The notes under the pieces are model-generated. The model did no database searches. It saw only the letters and a program-made list of their open reading frames with translations, and was not told where the DNA came from. A DNA stretch of 45,233 nt from Saccharothrix longispora (GTDB lineage Bacteria; Actinomycetota; Actinomycetes; Mycobacteriales; Pseudonocardiaceae): the NCBI RefSeq assembly GCF_030852425.1, contig NZ_NSDM01000031.1, positions 1 to 45,233 on the forward strand. The letters run 5' to 3'. Made by a program: the position numbers and the translations under genes. This document shows, piece after piece, positions 1 through 7,775 of the stretch. How positions within the stretch are numbered: the stretch's first letter is position 1; each line of letters starts with the position of its first letter.

Positions 1-108
1 GTGGCGTAGCGCCAGGATCTCCGTGTCTTTGTCCCGGTCGCTCATGGGCAGCAGGCGCAGCAGCGCGAACGTGTTGGTCATGCCCAGGTAGGCCAGTCGA
101 AGCAGCAC
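1..108 (-). CDS. IS-A transposase, N-terminal fragment
   Basis: The first 36 residues of an IS481/IS3-like transposase are visible; the rest lies beyond position 1. The GTG start at 108 gives VLLRLAYLGMTN, followed by a methionine-aspartate-lysine-rich stretch and ALRH. This is the same N-terminus as the complete copies at 3819-4916 and 29520-30617. The family carries a helical DNA-binding N-terminus and a DDE integrase core, and only the N-terminus is present here. The start was chosen by alignment with those copies. Whether the full gene is intact cannot be told. Confidence 0.75.
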   Translation of the reverse strand, partial: MLLRLAYLGMTNTFALLRLLPMSDRDKDTEILALRH

Positions 109-227
109 AGCCGGTCATCATGCCGTGCTTGTCGATGTCACAGCGGATACAGCCGTGCTGTGAGCGCTTCGATGTCTTTGGCCTTGCACGCCCTCTACCT
201 GCGTGGATGGAGTTCTCGGCAGGTACA
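1..227 (-). mobile_element. IS-A right end, truncated by window edge
   Basis: This is the terminal part of an rve-type insertion sequence (provisional family IS-A) that continues left of the window. It matches 4800-5036 and 30500-30739 closely: the N-terminal transposase codons are followed by a noncoding tail ending in a terminal repeat with core ACCTGCGTGGATGG and final bases GGTACA at 227. The two full copies in this window end at the same point, so 227 is taken as the element boundary. Confidence 0.75.
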
Positions 228-360
228 GGGTTGTGATGGCCCCGAACATCGCAACCAGTCCCGCTCCAAGCACCACGGTCATGGTCTGGCAGAGTTGTTC
301 CATTGGGAAGCCGGGACATCCCCATGGCACCACAGGTCAGACTTATCTCTGAGGAGTATC

Positions 361-1053
361 GTGACGCCCCCATCGCTGCAGATCGCCGTCGATCGATACA
401 TTCGCGCGCTTGAGGTCTCGCAGCGACTCATCGCATTGCATCCGCGCAATATAGGCGGCTCAGGCAACCACGCCGCGCTAGCTCCCGCCATTGCGTTGTC
501 GACCATCGGGGCGTTCGAGGGCTTCTGCGAGGAGTTCCTGGCGAACCTGTTGCTGTTGAATGGTCACGGGTACGCACATGTGGCGAAAGCTGTCGGGAAG
601 ATGAACAACCCCACGCCTCGACAGTTCGCCACAGCCTTGGCAGCTGAGATCCCTAGCCTCAAGGCCGCCGCTGGGAACGGCTACTCACTTCAGGTCTGGA
701 ACATCCCTGGCGTCAACCAAAGGCCAGCGACGGAGACGATCGGGTGGAGCGACATTCTGACCAGGGCCGATGGTTGGATGGAAGTTCGACACTGTCTGGC
801 GCACGGGCTGGTAAGCGGTTGGCGCAGCGAGGTGTGGCCCGCACCGTTGAAAGGCACCGGCGCCGTGGCTGCCCGCGACGTGCTTCGAGCCAAGGCAGGC
901 GGCAAGCACTCGATGGGACTCACCGGTGCGCTCTCCTGCGCCCGCCTCTACTACTACCCGGCACAACACCTGGCCGACTTGGTTGCAGGCTTCATCGGCC
1001 AGCCACTCAGCTGGAACGCTGGGCCGGACTACGCACTTAAGAAGGCCGACTAG
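361..1053 (+). CDS. HEPN-domain protein, putative ribonuclease
   Basis: This 230-residue protein has the features of RiboL-PSP/MAE_28990-type HEPN domains. An N-terminal helical stretch contains EGFCEEFLANLL, and a C-terminal R-x4-H motif (RHCLAH, R143 to H148) matches the composite active site of metal-independent HEPN RNases. The GTG at 361 is preferred over upstream in-frame codons because GAGGAG lies five bases before it and the upstream codons fall in IS-A DNA. No toxin-antitoxin partner or nucleotidyltransferase is adjacent; the gene stands alone between an IS-A end and an IS5 copy. HEPN proteins commonly act in abortive infection or toxin systems by cutting RNA. That role is inferred here; the motif is seen directly. 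Confidence 0.7.
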   Translation: MTPPSLQIAVDRYIRALEVSQRLIALHPRNIGGSGNHAALAPAIALSTIGAFEGFCEEFLANLLLLNGHGYAHVAKAVGKMNNPTPRQFATALAAEIPSLKAAAGNGYSLQVWNIPGVNQRPATETIGWSDILTRADGWMEVRHCLAHGLVSGWRSEVWPAPLKGTGAVAARDVLRAKAGGKHSMGLTGALSCARLYYYPAQHLADLVAGFIGQPLSWNAGPDYALKKAD

Positions 1054-1161
1054 AAAATCGCCTGTAACCCGACAGCACCTCTGGTCTGCCACAGCACACG
1101 GGTCTGTCAAACGAGCGGCTCTGGCATGTAGCCGGTGGTGACGCGAAGTAGTCAGTCATGG

Positions 1162-2022
1162 TCATGATCTTGTGATGGATGTCGATTTCCTTATGGGAAC
1201 GGTGTTTCCGGTTGTCGGCGCTGGTCGTCCAGAATGTGGCGGACAGTGAGCCTTTCCAACCTCATCCGGCGTTGAGGTGGAGTGTGAGGACGGCTTGGTC
1301 AGGTCGGTGATGTGGGTGGTGGAGCAGCGGAGTCTGCGCAGTAGCCGCCAGTTCTTGAGGGTGGAGACGGCGCGTTCGCCCAGGGCGCGGATGCGGGCGT
1401 GGGAGCGGTTGACCGCCTGCTGCCCTGGTGACAAGTTGTGCCACTTGCCTCGGTGGGGGACGCGGACCGGGCCGCCGGTACCCCGGTAGGCCTTGTCCGC
1501 CCAGTACGGGATGTCCGCTGCGGCCAGGGCGTCGACGATGCCGTGGGTGCGGGCCGCGGTCAGATCATGGACCGAGCCCGGCAACGCGGGCGAGACCCAG
1601 AGCAGTCGCCCGGCCGGATCGGCGAGGACTTGGACGTTCATGCCGTGCCGCTTGTGCTTCCCGGAGTAGTACGGCCGGTCGGCGGCGACGCGGTCGATGC
1701 GTAACAGGGTGCCGTCGAGGATGACGTAGGCCTTGCGTGAGGCGACTTTCGCCGCGTCGGCCAGGTCCGGTGCCAGTGCGGCCAGGAGTTCGACCGCTTC
1801 GTGGATGTAGCGGCAGACGGTGGCCAGACCGACGCCGAATCCGACGGCCAGTCGGGTGTAGGTGTCGCCGCAGCGCAGATGCGCCAGCACCAGCAGGGCT
1901 TGGCGTCCGGGATCGAGCCTGCGCCACCTGCTGCCGATCCGGCGCCGGTGCGCGGTCAGTTCCCGCGCCAGGAACCGGAGGTGTGAACTGGACAGGTCGA
2001 TCGCGGATGGGTGGACAAGCAC
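1162..2022 (-). CDS. IS5-family transposase (DDE_Tnp_4 type), altered C-terminus
   Basis: This encodes a 286-residue DDE transposase with an N-terminal HTH_Tnp_4-like region and a DDE core: Asp in VILDGTLLRIDR, Asp in WADKAYRG and Glu in RALGERAVSTLK. It is nearly identical to the 253-residue protein at 36424-37185. After HITDLT a one-base deletion shifts the frame, so the last part differs from copy 2 and the reading frame runs past the element's left end into flanking DNA (stop at 1162). The catalytic residues precede the shift, so activity is possible but uncertain. The start is the GTG at 2022 (VLVHPSAIDL). Confidence 0.85.
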   Translation of the reverse strand: MLVHPSAIDLSSSHLRFLARELTAHRRRIGSRWRRLDPGRQALLVLAHLRCGDTYTRLAVGFGVGLATVCRYIHEAVELLAALAPDLADAAKVASRKAYVILDGTLLRIDRVAADRPYYSGKHKRHGMNVQVLADPAGRLLWVSPALPGSVHDLTAARTHGIVDALAAADIPYWADKAYRGTGGPVRVPHRGKWHNLSPGQQAVNRSHARIRALGERAVSTLKNWRLLRRLRCSTTHITDLTKPSSHSTSTPDEVGKAHCPPHSGRPAPTTGNTVPIRKSTSITRS

Positions 2023-2131
2023 TCGAAGCTCCTGGCGATGGCCTTGCTCTTGGTCGAGAAGTCATCTACCAGGAGCTTCGCCACGTCTCCATCACAACCG
2101 CAGCCCCACCACGCCAGATTGGAAAGGGCTC
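1248..2131 (-). mobile_element. IS5-family element, copy 1 (884 bp)
   Basis: The ends are inverted: GAGCCTTTCCAACC at 1248 and GATTGGAAAGGGCTC ending at 2131. Both are flanked by AGT (ACAGT before, AGTGT after), consistent with a 3-bp target duplication. Copy 2 at 36316-37199 has exactly the same length and the same AGT flanks. The element carries one transposase gene on the minus strand. Confidence 0.88.
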
Positions 2132-2306
2132 AGTGTGAAACCGCAGGTCAACGGCGGTGAACGGCATGGTGGCCGGGTCGTGCTCCAGGGTGAGCACTTC
2201 TGCAACTCCGAGGAGCCGCTCCGCGCTCTTGAGGACCGTGTGGCTGGTGGCCGTGCATGGGCTGGTCGGTGTTTCGTGGTTACAGAGGGTGTGGCAGAGT
2301 CGGACC

Positions 2307-2750
2307 GTGCGAGAGGTGCCGGGTGTGGTGGGTGTCGGGTACGAGGGACTGGACGTGGAGGGCTTCGTGTCCCGGCTGACCGACCTTGGCGTGCAAGTCT
2401 TGGCGGATGTCCGGTTGACGCCGATCTCGCGCAAGCGTGGCTTCAGCAAGCGTGCGTTGGCCGAGGCGGTGTCCGGGGCCGGGGTGGAGTACCTGCATCT
2501 GCGCGAGTTGGGCAACCCGAAGGACAACCGGCCGGGGTTCGCCGGTGACGACGTGGCGTTGTCGCGGGCTCGTGGGCGGTACGCGGACCTGCTGGATGTG
2601 GGGGCTGCGGATAGTGCTCTGGACCGGCTGGCGGTGCTGGCGGGGGAGCGGCGTGTGGCGGTGATGTGCTTCGAGGCTGACGAGGAGCGCTGTCACCGGC
2701 ACGTGGTGCTGGAGGCGGTTCGCGCCCGTCTGGATCCGGTGTCGGTCTAG
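2307..2750 (+). CDS. DUF488 family protein
   Basis: This is a DUF488 protein of about 147 residues. Diagnostic elements are VGVGYEGLDVEGFV near the N-terminus, the DVRLTPISRKRGFSK motif, a HLRELGNPKDNR segment, and the C-terminal MCFEADEERCHRHVV, which corresponds to the family's C-F-E...C-H-R signature. The biochemical role of DUF488 is not established. The start is ambiguous between GTG 2307 and GTG 2316; both leave the family's usual short N-terminus, and an in-frame extension further upstream has no family resemblance. It ends tail-to-tail with the next gene, sharing CTAG so that the two stop codons overlap. The right end of IS5 copy 1 lies just upstream and may have replaced its promoter. 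Confidence 0.75.
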   Translation: MREVPGVVGVGYEGLDVEGFVSRLTDLGVQVLADVRLTPISRKRGFSKRALAEAVSGAGVEYLHLRELGNPKDNRPGFAGDDVALSRARGRYADLLDVGAADSALDRLAVLAGERRVAVMCFEADEERCHRHVVLEAVRARLDPVSV

Positions 2751-3577
2751 CGTTTCGGCCAGTAGACGCCCAGGACGCTGAAGGTGCGCGGGCTCTTGGC
2801 CTGGTTGCCGACGTAGAAGACGGTGTCCCGGCCTGGCGCGCACATCTGGTCGAGGTACTTGGCTTGCAGTTCGCGTACGAGGTCGTCGTCGTTGCGGTGC
2901 TTCAGCGTGCGTTGCAGGGCGACGAACTCCCAGTCGAGGATGCCTTGGCGGTGGCCGTTGCAGCGTGGTGTGCAGCGGTAGCGGTACCAGCCCTGGAACC
3001 GCGGCGCCTGCAGTGCGGTCCGGTCGCCGCCAGTGAGGTCGAGTTGACCGACGTAGCGGTCGATCTTGCGCTGATCCTCGGGGCTCCATCCCGGATGGGG
3101 CTTGATGTCGATGCCGAGAACCCGGTCGGGGCGAACGGCGGCCAGGGATGGCGCGGCGGAGTTCGCGTGGACTGCTTCGCGGACGGCGCACATGGACGCG
3201 TCGACGTAGGGCTCGACTTCGACACGTCGTCGTGTCCACGGTTTGAGGTGGTCCACGGTGTGCACGCTGGTGATGTCCGGGCGCCAGCTCTCGGTGCGGA
3301 AGTCGCCTCGGGCGGGTTTGGCGCGCAGGGACACGATGTCGTACTTCTTGAAGGTGTGCGGGCTGTCGAGTTCGCGGAAGTTGATCGGGTACAGGCGTAC
3401 CCAGCCAGGCGCGTCGAAGTCCAGGCGGATACCTGCCACGCACACCGTCTCGCCGTAGGTCTCCGACGGGTTGGGCGCCGCCTTGACGGTGATCAGCACC
3501 CGCATCTGTTGCCATCCGTCCCCGACGGGTTTGGCGGTAGGAGCGTCGTCCGGTCCGAACAGCAGTCCCTGACTCAT
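2747..3577 (-). CDS. Uncharacterised protein convergent with DUF488
   Basis: This 276-residue protein is not one I can assign to a named family. Notable features are an N-terminal MRVLITVKAAPNPSETYGET strand-rich region, a middle basic segment (KPWTRRRVEVEPY), a C-x3-C-x-G-H cluster (RCTPRCNGH) followed by QGILDWEFVALQR, and a C-terminus FYVGNQAKSPRTFSVLGVYW. The Cys/His cluster could bind zinc. The ATG at 3577 is preceded by GGGGGTG five bases upstream; a longer start at 3610 is possible. The tight tail-to-tail overlap with DUF488 suggests the two are inherited together, but they cannot share a transcript. No function is claimed. Confidence 0.6.
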   Translation of the reverse strand: MSQGLLFGPDDAPTAKPVGDGWQQMRVLITVKAAPNPSETYGETVCVAGIRLDFDAPGWVRLYPINFRELDSPHTFKKYDIVSLRAKPARGDFRTESWRPDITSVHTVDHLKPWTRRRVEVEPYVDASMCAVREAVHANSAAPSLAAVRPDRVLGIDIKPHPGWSPEDQRKIDRYVGQLDLTGGDRTALQAPRFQGWYRYRCTPRCNGHRQGILDWEFVALQRTLKHRNDDDLVRELQAKYLDQMCAPGRDTVFYVGNQAKSPRTFSVLGVYWPKR

Positions 3578-3610
3578 GACACCCCCGGCAGTGTGACAAT
3601 CGGTCACCAC

Positions 3611-3788
3611 GATCGAGTGTGACCTGCGTGAACATGCAAGTCATTCCTCCGGTCGTGTGCACACGGTGAGAGTGCGGTTCCTGTTGCGGCTTTCGAAGAC
3701 GAAGCGATGAGCGTCGATCACTCGACCGGGTGAAGACGTTCGGGTGATGTAGCGAAGATCGCCTCGCATCGATGGTGATCCACAACGC
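3611..3788. other. Intergenic spacer before IS-A copy 1
   Basis: This is 178 bp with no convincing gene. It holds the upstream region of the minus-strand gene at 2747-3577 and ends at the left terminus of IS-A. I see no recognisable IS-C sequence on this side of IS-A, although IS-C lies on its other side. Confidence 0.4.
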
Positions 3789-5036
3789 TGTGCGTGCTAA
3801 AGATGCCATCCGTGCTGGTCAGGCGGCGGGGTGGTACTCGTTGAGGATGCCGCCCAGTCGTTGCCGTTGGCGGATGTCGAGTCGGGTGAGGGCCGCTTGG
3901 TCGGTGACGGCTGGTGGCGGTGTGCGCAGTGGGCGGGCGTTGGCGATGCCTTGGTGGGGCCGGTGGGTGTTGTAGTACTTCTCGTACTCGCGCAGGGCGT
4001 GGAGTAGGTGCGGTCGGTTCCAGATGAGGGTGCGGTCGAGGAGTTCGCGTCGGCAGCTGCGGAGCCGGCGTTCCATGATCGCGTTCATGCGCGGTATCCG
4101 CACTCCGCTGAGGACGACCTCGATGCCCGAATCGGCGAGGACGGCGTCGAACAGGGCGGGGAACTTGCCGTCGTGGTCTCGGATCGGCAACCGCACGTGT
4201 CGGCCTGCGTCTTCGAGGTCCATGACGAGGTTCCTGGCGGCTTGGGTGACCCAGGACGCGGTCGGGTGCGCGGTGGCGCCCAGGATCCTGATTCGGCGGC
4301 TGGCGTGCTCGATGACCGCGAGCACGTACAGGCGGGTGCCGCTCAACGTGGAGGTCTCGAAGAAGTCGCAGGCCGGTAGAGCGTCGGCCTGTGAGCGGAG
4401 GAAGGCCGACCAGGTCGTCGTGGTGTGCTGGGGCGCCGGGTCGATCCCGGTGTCCTTGAGGATCTGTCGGACGGTGGAGGCGGCGATCTTGATGCCGAGG
4501 ACGAGGAGTTCGCCGTGGATGCGGTGGTAGCCCCAGGTGGGGTTCTCCCGTGCCAGGCGCAGTGTCAGGAGCAGGATCGAGCGGACGGTCCGTGGACGAC
4601 CGGGCCGCCTGGGACGGGATCTGATCGCGTGGCGGCGTTTCATGAAGTCCTGGTGCCACCGAAGCACTGTCTCCGGACGCACCGGCAGTCGGAGCCGACG
4701 AAGCGCATCGACCGGAATTCGGTGCAGCAGTGCCGTGAGGAACGCCCGGTCGTTGGGGGAGAACCGTGGACGGGCGTCACCGAGTTGGCGTTCCAGGACG
4801 GTGATCTGGTGCCGTAACGCCAGGATCTCCGTGTCCTTGTCCCGGTCGCTCATAGGCAGCAGGCGCAGCAGCGCGAAGGCATTGGTCACGCCGAGGTAGG
4901 CCAGTCGGAGCAGCACAGCCGCTCATCATGCCGTGCTGGACGACGTCACGGCGGATGGCAACCGTGCCGCGAGCACTTCGTGGTCTTGAGCTTCGTGCAT
5001 CTTCTACCTGCATGGATGGGGTTGTCGGCAGGCACA
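3789..5036 (-). mobile_element. IS-A, complete copy 1 (1248 bp)
   Basis: The element has imperfect inverted ends of about 31 bp. The left end begins TGTGCGTGC with core GCCATCCGTGCTGGT. The right end has core ACCTGCATGGATGG and finishes GCAGGCACA at 5036. A single transposase gene fills it. No clear direct repeat flanks it. It separates IS-C DNA on the right from unrelated DNA on the left, so it probably landed in or next to IS-C with later rearrangement. Confidence 0.85.
3819..4916 (-). CDS. IS-A transposase (rve integrase core, IS481/IS3-like)
   Basis: This full-length transposase of 365 residues has an N-terminal helical region (EILALRHQITVLERQL), an HTH/linker with PETVLRWHQDFM, then the integrase core: Asp in ACDFFETSTLSGTRLY, Asp in PIRDHDGKFPALFD, and Glu in RMNAIMERRLRSCRREL. 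YYNTHRPHQGI follows, and the conserved C-terminus is RQRLGGILNEYHPAA. It starts with GTG at 4916, as in the second complete copy (29520-30617). All three catalytic residues are present, so the enzyme looks functional. Confidence 0.88.
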   Translation of the reverse strand: MLLRLAYLGVTNAFALLRLLPMSDRDKDTEILALRHQITVLERQLGDARPRFSPNDRAFLTALLHRIPVDALRRLRLPVRPETVLRWHQDFMKRRHAIRSRPRRPGRPRTVRSILLLTLRLARENPTWGYHRIHGELLVLGIKIAASTVRQILKDTGIDPAPQHTTTTWSAFLRSQADALPACDFFETSTLSGTRLYVLAVIEHASRRIRILGATAHPTASWVTQAARNLVMDLEDAGRHVRLPIRDHDGKFPALFDAVLADSGIEVVLSGVRIPRMNAIMERRLRSCRRELLDRTLIWNRPHLLHALREYEKYYNTHRPHQGIANARPLRTPPPAVTDQAALTRLDIRQRQRLGGILNEYHPAA

Positions 5037-6050
5037 GCGTCGAGGTCATGGACTGCCGGAGGCTGGTGTTGGGTCTCGGGTGGCATTTGGTCGCGGGCTT
5101 GGTGCGGCCGGTGTCGGTTGTAGTGGTGCTCTTAGGTTGTGAGGACCCGACGTGCGTGGGCCTCTCCAGGATCAGGATGTGGTCGAGGAGTTTGCGTCGG
5201 AGGGTGCCGATGACCCGTTCGCAGTGGGCGTTCATCCGGGTGCCTGTGGCGCGCTCTTGATCATGTGTAGGTCGTCGGCGTGGAAGACGGCGTTGAACGC
5301 TCGGTCGTACTTGCCGTCGCGGTCGCGTAGCAGGAAGCGCAGCGACTCCATCCGGTGTCTGAGGTCGGCGGCGAGGGGCCTGGCCTGCTGCGTCGTCCAC
5401 TCCCGTGTCGGGTGGGCGGTGACGCCGGTGATGTGCAGGCGGCAGGCCCGGTGTTCGAGGAACACCAGTGCGTAGAGCCTTCGACCGTGCACGGTGTCGA
5501 GGTGGAGGAAGTCGGCCGCGATGATGCCCTGGGCCTGGGCGGTGAGGAACTCCCGCCAGGTCGGCCATCACGGCGTGGCGCCGGGTCGATGCCTGCGTCG
5601 TGCAGGATCTGCCAGACCGTCGAGTGGGCGCTGCGGTGGCCGAGTCGGGCCAGTTCACCCTGAATCCGCCGATGACCCCATCGGGTGTTCTCCTTCGCGA
5701 GCCGTAGCACGAGTGTCTTGATCGCGGTTCGTGTCGGTGGGCGTCCGGTGCTTCGGCGCGCGGAGTAGTCCCACTTATGGGCCATGAGTCTGCGGTGCCA
5801 GGCGAGCAGGGTGCCTGGGGTGACCGGAAAGATCTCTGACCAACGTCGACGATCCACCAGCCCGGACAGGGCGGCGAACCAGAACCGATCCGTGGGCTCG
5901 TAGCGGATCCGACCTGCGAGCTGCCGACGAAGGACCGCGTTCTCGTGGCGCAGCACGAGCAGCTCGGCGTCCTTCACCGCCTCGCTGCACAGCGGCACCG
6001 ACGGCACGGACCAGCTTCCGGGTCATTCTGTACAGCAGGGACACGATCAC
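5037..6050 (-). pseudogene. IS-C transposase, frameshifted
   Basis: Pieces of one rve-type transposase are spread over several minus-strand frames. They are an N-terminus starting at GTG 6050 (VIVSLLYRMTRK), a run DAELLVLRHENAVLRRQL through WGHRRIQGELARLGH, a core with LRDRDGKYDRAFN, and a C-terminal MNAHCERVIGTLRRKLLD with the catalytic Glu. At least a shift near the N-terminus and one around 5575 break the frame. The same gene is present, also broken, at 16893-17730, and comparison of the two copies shows where the indels fall. It is not expected to make an active enzyme. Confidence 0.72.
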
Positions 6051-6117
6051 CCGGACATGCTTCCAACGCCGTGACAGCTTCAGCTCTACCAGCGGCGATG
6101 ACTGCTCGAGCGGCACA
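5037..6117 (-). mobile_element. IS-C copy 1, decayed
   Basis: This is the remnant of a second rve-type element (IS-C). The right terminus, ending CGAGCGGCACA at 6117, matches IS-C ends at 17794 and 23992. The left end is missing where IS-A abuts at 5036. Its right end abuts the N-terminal part of an IS-B transposase, so IS-C appears to have inserted into an IS-B copy. Confidence 0.7.
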
Positions 6118-6323
6118 GGTCCGACGCAGCACGGCGACCTCGTGCCGCAGCAGCAGCTCGACGTCCTTGGCCGCCGACGACCGGCCAAGCAGGCGAACCA
6201 GCCGACGAGCCGGACAAGACCAGGTACAGCAGTCGTAACGCCACGCTTCACGACCATGCCCTGACCTTGCAAGGCGCGATCACCTCAGATCAGCACCTCA
6301 GTGCAGAGTTCTGGCACCCCACA
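6118..6323 (-). mobile_element. IS-B right-end relic 1
   Basis: This 206-bp remnant encodes, out of a good frame, the N-terminus of the IS-B transposase (a SSAAKDVELL..LRHEVAVLRR-like string). It ends in CTGGCACCCCACA at 6323, the inverse of the IS-B left ends TGTGGGGTGYCA at 37982 and 42925. It is truncated on the left by IS-C. Confidence 0.65.
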
Positions 6324-6410
6324 CGCTCATGCAATTCCTGCTCATGTGGATTATTGACATTTATTCGGAGGCGCTTGACACGGCGATGTCGCACTGGTTG
6401 AGTGCTGACT

Positions 6411-6443
6411 CAAATCGAATCAACTCAAGTCATATCGAATCAC
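6411..6443. promoter_or_regulatory. Direct repeat, likely operator of the XRE gene
   Basis: Two 13-mers, TCAAATCGAATCA (6411) and TCATATCGAATCA (6431), lie 20 bp apart start to start, about two helical turns, and end 24 bp before the XRE start codon. The surrounding stretch is AT-rich relative to its neighbours. Autoregulation by the XRE protein is inferred from position only. Confidence 0.45.
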
Positions 6444-6467
6444 GGCATCCCGAATGGGGTTAACTAG

Positions 6468-7349
6468 ATGGACGTGGCGGCGGAGAGCACCGACTCGGTG
6501 TCGACCGGGCGCGCGCGGCTGGCTGCGGAGCTGCGTCGACTGCGCGGCCTATCCGGCGTCTCGGGTCGTGAACTCGGCCGGCGCATCAACATGAGTCAGT
6601 CGAAGGTGTCCAGGATCGAGGCGGGAACCGTGCTCCCCTCGCTCCCCGAGGTGGCCGCGTGGGGTGCCGCTCTGGAGGCGTCCATCGACACAAGGGAACG
6701 ACTCGACGCGTTGACCAGGATCGCGCACCGCGAGGCGCGGCACTGGCCTGCCCTCCTCCAGGACCGCGACCACCTCCAAGACGAGATTCACGCGCTGGAG
6801 ACCATGGCGGTTCGGGTGCGCACCTACCAGCACTCGGTGGTGCCCGGTCTGCTCCAGACCGCCGACTACGCGCGCCGTGTCTTCTCCCTGTTCCAGGTGC
6901 CGTACTCGGACGAGGACCGGAGTGCCGCCATCGCCGCCCGCCTGCGCCGGCAGCAGCTGGTGTTCGAACCGGAGCGGCGCTTCGACTTCCTGATCACTGA
7001 GGCGGCCCTGCGCTGGCGACCGGGCCCATCCCGGCTGCTGCTCGCCCAACTCGACCGCCTCGTCTCGATCAGCACACTCGACAACGTGTCGCTCGGCTTG
7101 ATACCGCTCGGCGCCGAAGCGTCGACGACCCTTTCCCACGGATTCGTCATCTACGAAGGACCCGACGAGGGCCGCGGGACCTTCGTGGCGGTCGAGATGA
7201 TCCACGGCCCCGTCGAGGTGGTGGACGTCGAGGGCATCGAGCTGTACGAGAACCACTGGTCCCGACTGGAGCGGATGGCGGTCTTCGACGACCACGCCCG
7301 CTCGTTTCTGCTCACCCTTGCCGAAGACATCCGCTCGTCCACCGGATGA
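6468..7349 (+). CDS. XRE-family regulator with DUF5753 domain
   Basis: This 293-residue actinobacterial regulator has an N-terminal XRE helix-turn-helix (about residues 17-70, with GRELGRRINMSQSKVSRIEAG). A DUF5753 domain follows, recognised by VRTYQHSVVPGLLQTADYAR, a run of Arg/Gln around AARLRRQQLV, and the C-terminal VVDVEGIELYENHWSRLERMA. In actinomycetes such genes are typically paired with DUF397 genes, and one lies directly downstream in convergent orientation (7400-7597). DUF5753 is thought to sense a ligand or partner; the specific signal is unknown. The ATG at 6468 follows a weak purine run. The position beside the SARP operon suggests, without proof, a regulatory link. Confidence 0.9.
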   Translation: MDVAAESTDSVSTGRARLAAELRRLRGLSGVSGRELGRRINMSQSKVSRIEAGTVLPSLPEVAAWGAALEASIDTRERLDALTRIAHREARHWPALLQDRDHLQDEIHALETMAVRVRTYQHSVVPGLLQTADYARRVFSLFQVPYSDEDRSAAIAARLRRQQLVFEPERRFDFLITEAALRWRPGPSRLLLAQLDRLVSISTLDNVSLGLIPLGAEASTTLSHGFVIYEGPDEGRGTFVAVEMIHGPVEVVDVEGIELYENHWSRLERMAVFDDHARSFLLTLAEDIRSSTG

Positions 7350-7399
7350 GCCGGGTGCCGCGGCTGCAACCAGCCGCGACACTCGCGCTCACCGGTCCG

Positions 7400-7597
7400 T
7401 CACTGGACGCCGAACTCGCCGGCCATCACGCCGTACAGGAAGGCGATCCACTCAAGGGAGGTGAACCACAACTCCGGTCCACTGGGGTTCTTCGAATCCC
7501 GGACGAGCACGCCGTTCGAGGCCATGGCCACCTCGACGCACGCGCCGCCACCCTCGCTGAACGAGCTCTTCTTCCAGTTCCTGTTCTTGGCGTCCAC
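7400..7597 (-). CDS. DUF397 domain protein
   Basis: This 65-residue protein carries the DUF397 signature: NWKKSSFSEGGGACVEVA at the N-terminus, VLVRDSKNPSGP in the middle and LWFTSLEWIAFL near the C-terminus. The GTG at 7597 has AGGAGAAGG just upstream. It is the usual partner of XRE/DUF5753 proteins such as 6468-7349. In several actinomycetes the pair behaves as a regulator with a small antagonist or toxin-antitoxin-like unit (known for the families, inferred here). Its start faces the SARP operon, leaving a divergent promoter region of about 180 bp. Confidence 0.88.
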   Translation of the reverse strand: MDAKNRNWKKSSFSEGGGACVEVAMASNGVLVRDSKNPSGPELWFTSLEWIAFLYGVMAGEFGVQ

Positions 7598-7689
7598 GAT
7601 TCCTTCTCCTGTTCCGCTCCGGCATTTCCGTCGCATGGACAGAGGTTGGACCGCCGAACTAGCCGAACAGCTTGCTGTGCCACTGGAAG

Positions 7690-7732
7690 CAACTGGCAGG
7701 AGCGCTGCACCCAACTGGCACGACCGCTGCAC
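7690..7732 (+). promoter_or_regulatory. 22-bp direct repeats, probable SARP-binding site
   Basis: Two near-identical 21-mers start at 7690 and 7712. Each has CAACTGGCA, a variable base pair or two, and CGCTGCAC. The ACTGG core recurs once more at 7682, ten bases before the first repeat. SARP regulators bind direct repeats spaced at helical-turn multiples, and these lie 44-86 bp before the SARP start codon. Autoregulation is inferred. Confidence 0.55.
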
Positions 7733-7775
7733 GGACGCAGATCCGCCTGCGGAAACATCGAACCGAAAGGGCGAA

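Noticed and set aside
160..360. N-terminal extension of the HEPN gene
   Set aside because: The extra 67 codons are encoded by IS-A end sequence; GTG 361 has its own ribosome binding site.
2280..3809. Long minus-strand frame of about 509 codons
   Set aside because: It overlaps the DUF488 gene and shadows the 2747-3577 gene in another frame; the translation is Arg/Pro/His-rich with no family features.
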